A DNA stretch of 10,258 nucleotides, from the NCBI GenBank assembly GCA_005884465.1, contig VAZH01000082.1:1-10258 (forward strand), in the 5' to 3' direction. Shown here piece by piece: positions 6,005 to 10,258 of this stretch. How positions within the stretch are numbered: position 1 is the first letter of the stretch; every line of letters starts with the position of its first letter. Source of the DNA: Alphaproteobacteria bacterium. GTDB taxonomy: Bacteria; Pseudomonadota; Alphaproteobacteria; Rhizobiales; Xanthobacteraceae. A program made the position numbers and the translations under genes. The notes below the pieces were generated by a model. That model was not told the origin of the DNA, did not search any database, and saw only the letters and a program-made list of their open reading frames with translations.

Positions 6005-7770
6005 TGACCTTTGCAATACTTGGTCTCATCGCATTCCTCGGGATATCTCTGATCCCAATTTATATCTTGCGTCGCAGGGAATACGCCCGAGCGCGAGAAT
6101 ATTTCGTCGCTTCCGAGCCCACTCCCGGCGGCGTCGTACAGAATAGTTCCATTGCTTACTCGTTACAGATTGCGGCCTTTGCCCAGTTCTTCAGCTGGGG
6201 CGCCAGGGGCGATTTCTGGCTGGCTATCGTTTGCTCGGCGACGTTTGGAGCAGGCCTCTACCTGCTCTACCGACTGCGCCGGCCGATGCTGGGTTTTTTG
6301 GGCCAGGCACTGGATCGCGATCGGTCCATCACGGTCCCGGGTTTCATCGCACGTCAGCATGGCAACGATCCGCGCGTCCTGTTATTTGCTGCGGCGCTAA
6401 GTGTTATCGCGTTCGCGGGCTTGATCACCAGCGCGGCGATCGGCGTCGCGTCATTGGTGAATCAGGTCCTTCCGGGTGGCCCAAATCTCACATTCGCCAT
6501 TGCATGTGGCCTTTTGGGATTGATGATGCTGTACACAATACCGGCCGGGAATTCCGGGGCCATGCGTTCGGCGCAAGCGCAACTGGGAATTCTGTATCTT
6601 GGATTGATCGGATCAATCCTCGTTGTCTTGTACATGTTAATCTCATCGGCTGTACGGATGCCGCCGCGCGGCACATTCGCGGTAGCCGTCCTCGCGGCGT
6701 GCTGCGCAATCGTGCTGATCTATCGGCGATCGCGATACGTCGACACCAGCCCGATCGGACGCCCCGTCTCCGGCGAAGGCGCTGATATCGAACCACGCGG
6801 CGCGCGGCTATTCCGCAGGTTTTCGAGAGTTACCAATGAACTGATAGCGCTGGTGGTTGCGATAACGCTCGGCGTCGCGGTGATTGATCTGTATGCCCAG
6901 GGCTTTGCAGCCGTGATCACCGAGAGCGTCGCCGCATTGCGGGCAGTGATGCCGACGTCCGTTTCAGTATTGATAGCCCTGGTCCTGCTGACGATCTTCT
7001 ATCCGATTGTCGACACCACGAACTGGCTCAGAATAGCGGCGCTACCGACGGATGGCGGCCAAATGCCGGAGGCGTTTGCAGGGGTGCTTGGGATGTACGC
7101 CGGCGCCAGCGCGCTGCTGTGGCTCATGATATGCATGTTCGGGACGATCGCGGTACTCGCGACGGGCATGCCTGATGGCGCCGACATTTTGCAGTCTTTC
7201 ATTGGGTGGCTTGCTTCGCAGCAGAACAGCGTGGCGGATGCGGCCTCGGGGCTATTGCTCGTAAGTCTGATTGCAATGGCCGTGGTGACGATGAATGCAA
7301 CGTTTTCCGCAACGTTGGCGACTATTCGGTACGACCTGATCCCAGCCTTCTCGCCAAATCTGGCGCAACCGTCCGACCAGGCGCTCGCGTGGCGACGCGC
7401 CGTCACTGTAGCGGGCGGGGTCTGCGTGACCATGCTCCTCATCCTGTCCTTGCTGAATGATTATCTCGACCCGAGCTTCGCCAGCGCCAGGTTTGTCAAC
7501 CTGCAGCTCGCGTGTTTTTGCGCACAGCTTGCATTCGCTCCACTCGTCGTGGGTCCCATGGTTCTCGGAAACGCTGGCGTCATTAGCCCGGCTTGGGCAA
7601 TCGCGGTGCTCGGAGGCGGCGTTGCTGCGGGGCAAGGCCTCGTTATTGTCAGCCTTCAGCCCGAATACAAAACGTGGCTGTGGGCAGCGATTCCGGCGTG
7701 TCTCGGAGTTGGCTTGTCGCTTTATGCGGTTGCGCTGCTGCGGACCAACAGAGTGTCGCCGGCCGCATAG
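6001..7770 (+). CDS. Divergent sodium:solute symporter-like permease
   Basis: Integral membrane protein of 589 residues with about 13-14 hydrophobic segments from residue 3 to about 585. Features recalling the SSS (sodium:solute symporter) family are the ARAREYFVAS segment after helix 1, FFSWGARGDFW (about 64-74), G186-A-M-R-S-A-Q-A-Q followed by a helix (like the GGMxAVxxTDxxQ region of SSS proteins), and DTTNWLRIAAL (from residue 338), similar to the DxxNxQR core of SSS permeases. Identity is low enough that the solute cannot be named, and sodium dependence is inferred. The start ATG 6001 has a weak GAAG before it, and the upstream small frame ends on the same ATGA. Codon use is less GC-rich than in psd or motA, which hints at different ancestry. 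It may be expressed from the 5815-6000 region, divergently from the hydrolase gene. Confidence 0.7.
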   Translation: MMTFAILGLIAFLGISLIPIYILRRREYARAREYFVASEPTPGGVVQNSSIAYSLQIAAFAQFFSWGARGDFWLAIVCSATFGAGLYLLYRLRRPMLGFLGQALDRDRSITVPGFIARQHGNDPRVLLFAAALSVIAFAGLITSAAIGVASLVNQVLPGGPNLTFAIACGLLGLMMLYTIPAGNSGAMRSAQAQLGILYLGLIGSILVVLYMLISSAVRMPPRGTFAVAVLAACCAIVLIYRRSRYVDTSPIGRPVSGEGADIEPRGARLFRRFSRVTNELIALVVAITLGVAVIDLYAQGFAAVITESVAALRAVMPTSVSVLIALVLLTIFYPIVDTTNWLRIAALPTDGGQMPEAFAGVLGMYAGASALLWLMICMFGTIAVLATGMPDGADILQSFIGWLASQQNSVADAASGLLLVSLIAMAVVTMNATFSATLATIRYDLIPAFSPNLAQPSDQALAWRRAVTVAGGVCVTMLLILSLLNDYLDPSFASARFVNLQLACFCAQLAFAPLVVGPMVLGNAGVISPAWAIAVLGGGVAAGQGLVIVSLQPEYKTWLWAAIPACLGVGLSLYAVALLRTNRVSPAA

Positions 7771-7863
7771 CGGCAATCGCGTCACGATTCGGCGTACGTC
7801 TTGATCACGCAACCGAGCAGAAATCCAACGAACACAGGACCCTGGCCGGTGCCTAGTTCTTTA

Positions 7864-7878
7864 TTAACCAATTGTTAT
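7864..7878 (+). promoter_or_regulatory. CtrA-type binding box upstream of the stator genes
   Basis: TTAA (7864-7867), seven bases, then TTAT (7875-7878) matches the CtrA consensus TTAA-N7-TTAA with one mismatch, and its left part TTAACCAA is one base from TTAACCAT. A possible -10, TACTAA (7882-7887), is placed so that the box overlaps the expected -35, as in promoters activated by CtrA. The gap 7771-7998 otherwise holds no gene I can support. Regulation of motility genes by CtrA is known in Alphaproteobacteria; use of this site is inferred. Confidence 0.55.
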
Positions 7879-7998
7879 GCCTACTAAATTCGGTAACGCG
7901 TCTTTAATGGCACCGACGTAGGGTTCCCGTTGCGTAGCTTCGGATGGGGCGCGCCACCGTCCAGGACGGCCGGTCGTTCGCGTGCGTTGGAGAATCCC

Positions 7999-8772
7999 AT
8001 GGATATCATGACGGGCGTTGGGCTCGTGTGCGGCATCATCGTCGTTTCAGTGATGATCCTCATGGGCGGCGATCTCCACATGTTCATCAGCGAACATGCG
8101 ATCATCATCATCTTCGGCGGATCGATCGCCGCCACCATGATCCGCTTTCCGCTCAGCGCGATTTTGCATGGTCTGCCGCTCGGTGCGAAATTTGCTTTCA
8201 CGATGAGCCGGCTGTCGGCGCGGGATCTGGTCGACGAACTCGCGCGGATCGCCGAAATAGCACGCAAGCAGGGGCCGGTCGGCCTGGAAAAAGTCGAAAC
8301 CGATGAACCGTTCCTTGCCAAGGGAATTCGATATGTCGCCGATGGCTACGATCTCGAATTCATCCGCGACAACCTTGAACGCGACCGTGACAACTTCCTG
8401 ATGCATCTCGACGAGGGCGGGAAAATCTACCGCGCCATCGGCGACTGCGCGCCGGCGTTCGGCATGATCGGCACGCTGATCGGCATGGTGCAGATGTTTG
8501 CCAACATGACCGATCCTTCGAAGCTCGGTCCATTCATGGCGACCGCATTGCTGGCGACGCTGTACGGCGCGCTGGTCGCGAACCTGTTCTGCCTGCCGAT
8601 CGCCGACAAGCTGCATGGCAAGCTGCTTGACGAGGAGACTAATCGCACGCTGATCATCGACGGCATTCTGATGATCCGGGATTCCAAGAGCCCGACGCTG
8701 GTGCGGGAAATGTTGCTGGCGTACTTGCCGGAAAAACATCGCCAGGAAGAAGGCGAGCCGGTACCGGCCTGA
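7999..8772 (+). CDS. motA: Flagellar stator subunit MotA (PomA-like)
   Basis: Inner-membrane stator protein that, in a complex with MotB, couples ion flow to flagellar rotation. It has 257 residues and four transmembrane segments: about 5-22, 33-50, 150-171 and 180-201. The last pair carries the family block GDCAPAFGMIGTLIGMVQM (148-166) and LLATLYGALVANLFCLPIADKL (from 184). The cytoplasmic loop keeps R89-K90 and E97, at positions like the charged residues (R88, K89, E96 of Vibrio PomA) that touch the rotor. The length and TM3-TM4 sequence are closer to PomA/MotP than to the longer E. coli MotA, so the driving ion (H+ or Na+) is open. Start ATG 7999 has GGAG at 7989-7992 six bases before it. 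motB follows after 32 bases; a CtrA box lies upstream. Confidence 0.93.
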   Translation: MDIMTGVGLVCGIIVVSVMILMGGDLHMFISEHAIIIIFGGSIAATMIRFPLSAILHGLPLGAKFAFTMSRLSARDLVDELARIAEIARKQGPVGLEKVETDEPFLAKGIRYVADGYDLEFIRDNLERDRDNFLMHLDEGGKIYRAIGDCAPAFGMIGTLIGMVQMFANMTDPSKLGPFMATALLATLYGALVANLFCLPIADKLHGKLLDEETNRTLIIDGILMIRDSKSPTLVREMLLAYLPEKHRQEEGEPVPA

Positions 8773-8804
8773 TCGGCAGGTAACGGCGGTCCGGGAAGCA
8801 GGCG

Positions 8805-9635
8805 ATGGCCAAGAAAAAGCGCGGCGATGCACATACCGGCGGGCACGGCTGGTTCGTAACCTTCGCCGACCTCATGGGCTTGATGATGAGCTTCTTTGTG
8901 ATGCTCGTCGCCTTCTCCAACCAGGACCAGCAAAAGCTGAAAATCGTCGCGGGCTCGATGCGTGAGGCGTTCGGCGTGCAGACCGAAGCGCGTTATACCG
9001 CGATCATCGAAACCGATGGCCTGCCGACGAGGCCGAAACTAAAAAACGCCGCCCACATTCCGCCCGAGGAAGCATCCAATACGCCGACCCCGGATCAACA
9101 GGAGCGCAACCTTACTTCCGGCGCCCGGCTGAAAGTCGATCGCGAATTCGCGCTTGCCTCGGCATCGTTGCGGCAGGCGTTGCAGGACATGCCGGAACTG
9201 ACCGAAATTTCAAAACACATCATGTTTGAGGAGACCAGCCAGGGCCTCAACCTCGAAATCGTCGATCAGGACGGGCGGTCGATGTTTGCCGATGGCTCCA
9301 AGGCACCCTACGAGCGCACGCGCCGGCTGATCCAGAAACTTGCGGCTCCGCTGAAGGCGACGCCGCTGCGAATCTCGATCGTCGGTCACACCGCGGCGGG
9401 TTTCGTGCCGGCGCAAAGCGGCTACGGGGCGTTCGATCTTTCGGCGGACCGGGCCAACGCCGTGCGGCAGATCCTCGAGAGGGAAGGGTTGCCGCCAGCC
9501 CACATTTTTGCGGTCTCCGGAAAAGCAGACAGCCAGCCACTCTTCCCCGACGATCCCTCGCTATCGGTCAACCGGCGCGTGACCATCACGCTGATGCGTG
9601 AAGCCCCGCCGTTGCCGCCTGGGCTGAAGCCTTAA
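8805..9635 (+). CDS. motB: Flagellar stator subunit MotB (OmpA-like peptidoglycan anchor)
   Basis: Partner of the MotA encoded just upstream; it holds the ion-binding site and fixes the stator to the cell wall. The 276-residue protein has a basic cytoplasmic tip (MAKKKRG), then WFVTFADLMGLMMSFFVML (16-34) as its single membrane helix, with D22 as the expected ion-binding aspartate. A plug-like amphipathic segment follows (about 43-57), then a linker (60-130) and an OmpA/MotB C-terminal domain (about 135-266) with GHT (204-206), LSADRANAV (222-230) and NRRV (256-259), the peptidoglycan-binding pattern. The usual Asp after GHT is Ala here (GHTAAG). GGAAG seven bases before ATG 8805 serves as ribosome site. 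No other flagellar gene is in the window. Confidence 0.94.
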   Translation: MAKKKRGDAHTGGHGWFVTFADLMGLMMSFFVMLVAFSNQDQQKLKIVAGSMREAFGVQTEARYTAIIETDGLPTRPKLKNAAHIPPEEASNTPTPDQQERNLTSGARLKVDREFALASASLRQALQDMPELTEISKHIMFEETSQGLNLEIVDQDGRSMFADGSKAPYERTRRLIQKLAAPLKATPLRISIVGHTAAGFVPAQSGYGAFDLSADRANAVRQILEREGLPPAHIFAVSGKADSQPLFPDDPSLSVNRRVTITLMREAPPLPPGLKP

Positions 9636-9714
9636 TTCATCCTACTATATTACCTCCTGCCGCCTGACGTTTCGTGGGGCGGTCCGGCATTGCTGGCAGC
9701 GCCACGCTGGTCGG

Positions 9715-9743
9715 TTGACAAGCTTTCGGGTAAGGCGTCGATA
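9715..9743 (+). promoter_or_regulatory. Possible promoter for kup (perfect TTGACA -35)
   Basis: TTGACA (9715-9720) is a perfect -35 element in the 151-base gap between motB and kup. Seventeen bases on stands TCGATA (9738-9743), a poor -10 match. The element is about 66 bases before the kup ATG. I see no clear terminator for motB in this gap. Confidence 0.3.
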
Positions 9744-9786
9744 GCCGGCCCGGATCATATCAATCGATAGAGCGTTCTCTCCCATC

Positions 9787-10258
9787 ATGGCCGTCAGCGT
9801 CACATCAACAGAAACCCATGAAGCCTCGGTCTCGACCGGCTTTTGGGCGCTGACGCTGGGAAGTATCGGCGTCGTCTTTGGCGATATCGGAACCTCGCCG
9901 CTGTATGCGTTTCGCGAGGCTGTTGCCAGTGCGGCGCAAGGCCAGCCGGTCACGCGAGTCATTGTGCTCGGGGTTCTGTCCCTGATCCTGTGGGCGCTCT
10001 TTATCGTCGTCACCGCAAAATACGTTCTGCTGCTGCTGCGCGCCGACAATAACGGCGAGGGTGGCACGCTTTCGCTGATGGCGCTGGGCCAACGGGCGCT
10101 GGGCCGAAAAAGTTGGCCATTGCTGGCGCTGGGTGTCATCGGTGCGTCGATGTTCATCGGCGATTCCATGATCACGGCGGCGATCTCGGTACTGTCGGCG
10201 GTCGAAGGTCTCAAGTTGGCGACGCCGGCGCTTGAGCATTATGTGGTGCCGCTGACGG
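9787..10258 (+). CDS. kup: Kup-family potassium uptake protein (5' part, cut by window end)
   Basis: Low-affinity K+ transporter of the Kup/HAK/KT family, a proton-coupled inner-membrane permease of about 630 residues; 157 codons are present here before the window ends. The family hallmarks are clear: [17 protein letters not shown] (28-44), [10 protein letters not shown] (85-94) and [18 protein letters not shown] (125-142). At residue 131, where most Kup proteins have Pro (MITPAIS), this one has Ala (codon GCG in place of CCG). Hydrophobic segments are seen at about 19-35, 58-83, 110-127 and 130-140. The start ATG 9787 gives a typical short polar N-terminus, but no good ribosome site is visible before it. 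It is likely transcribed separately from motAB, as a TTGACA element lies in the gap. Confidence 0.95.
   Translation, partial: MAVSVTSTETHEASVSTGFWALTLGSIGVVFGDIGTSPLYAFREAVASAAQGQPVTRVIVLGVLSLILWALFIVVTAKYVLLLLRADNNGEGGTLSLMALGQRALGRKSWPLLALGVIGASMFIGDSMITAAISVLSAVEGLKLATPALEHYVVPLT

Noticed and set aside
7762..7774. GCCGC-ATA-GCGGC hairpin across the permease stop codon as a terminator
   Set aside because: Stem of five pairs only, no T-run on the + strand, and half of it is coding.
7908..7921. TGGCAC as the -24 part of a sigma54 promoter before motA
   Set aside because: The -12 TTGC element is missing at the required spacing.

Overview
The window looks like the chromosome of a high-GC alphaproteobacterium of the Bradyrhizobium/Rhodopseudomonas group (order Hyphomicrobiales). 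This rests on the short Psd and long PssA protein types, an orphan TctC/Bug-type binding protein, a DUF3606 protein, a perfect EcfG-type (GGAAC-N16-CGTT) promoter and a CtrA-type box. It was inferred from protein and motif recognition by eye, without a database search.

Region 1 (16-1674, + strand) is the phosphatidylethanolamine pathway: psd followed by pssA, which make PE in two consecutive steps in the inner membrane. Region 2 (1800-4368, + strand) is a tight three-gene catabolic-looking cluster: an RraA/HMG-aldolase-like protein, a periplasmic Bug/TctC solute-binding protein and a short-chain dehydrogenase. Intergenic gaps are 20-35 bases and no TctA/TctB membrane partners are present. A small-acid uptake or processing role is reasonable, but the substrate is unknown.

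Region 3 (4374-7770) is accessory in character. On the - strand lie a DUF3606 protein with a textbook general-stress promoter, a 61-residue exported peptide with four GK(A/T)P-type repeats, and an exported or membrane-anchored serine hydrolase. Divergently on the + strand are a possible 46-residue peptide and a divergent sodium:solute-symporter-like permease, coupled by an ATGA stop/start overlap. Base use in the permease is visibly less GC-rich than in the flanking housekeeping genes.

Region 4 (7864-9635, + strand) is a flagellar stator pair of the MotA/PomA and MotB type, standing apart from any other flagellar gene in the window. It is preceded by a near-consensus CtrA box. Region 5 (9787 to the window end) is the 5' part of a kup potassium transporter gene.

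Most of the window is ordinary. I see no CRISPR array, tRNA, rRNA, insertion sequence or obviously new multi-gene system. The best leads are the EcfG promoter on the DUF3606 gene, the CtrA box before the stator genes, the repeat peptide, the coupled small ORF/permease pair, and the unusual residue in the RraA-like protein.
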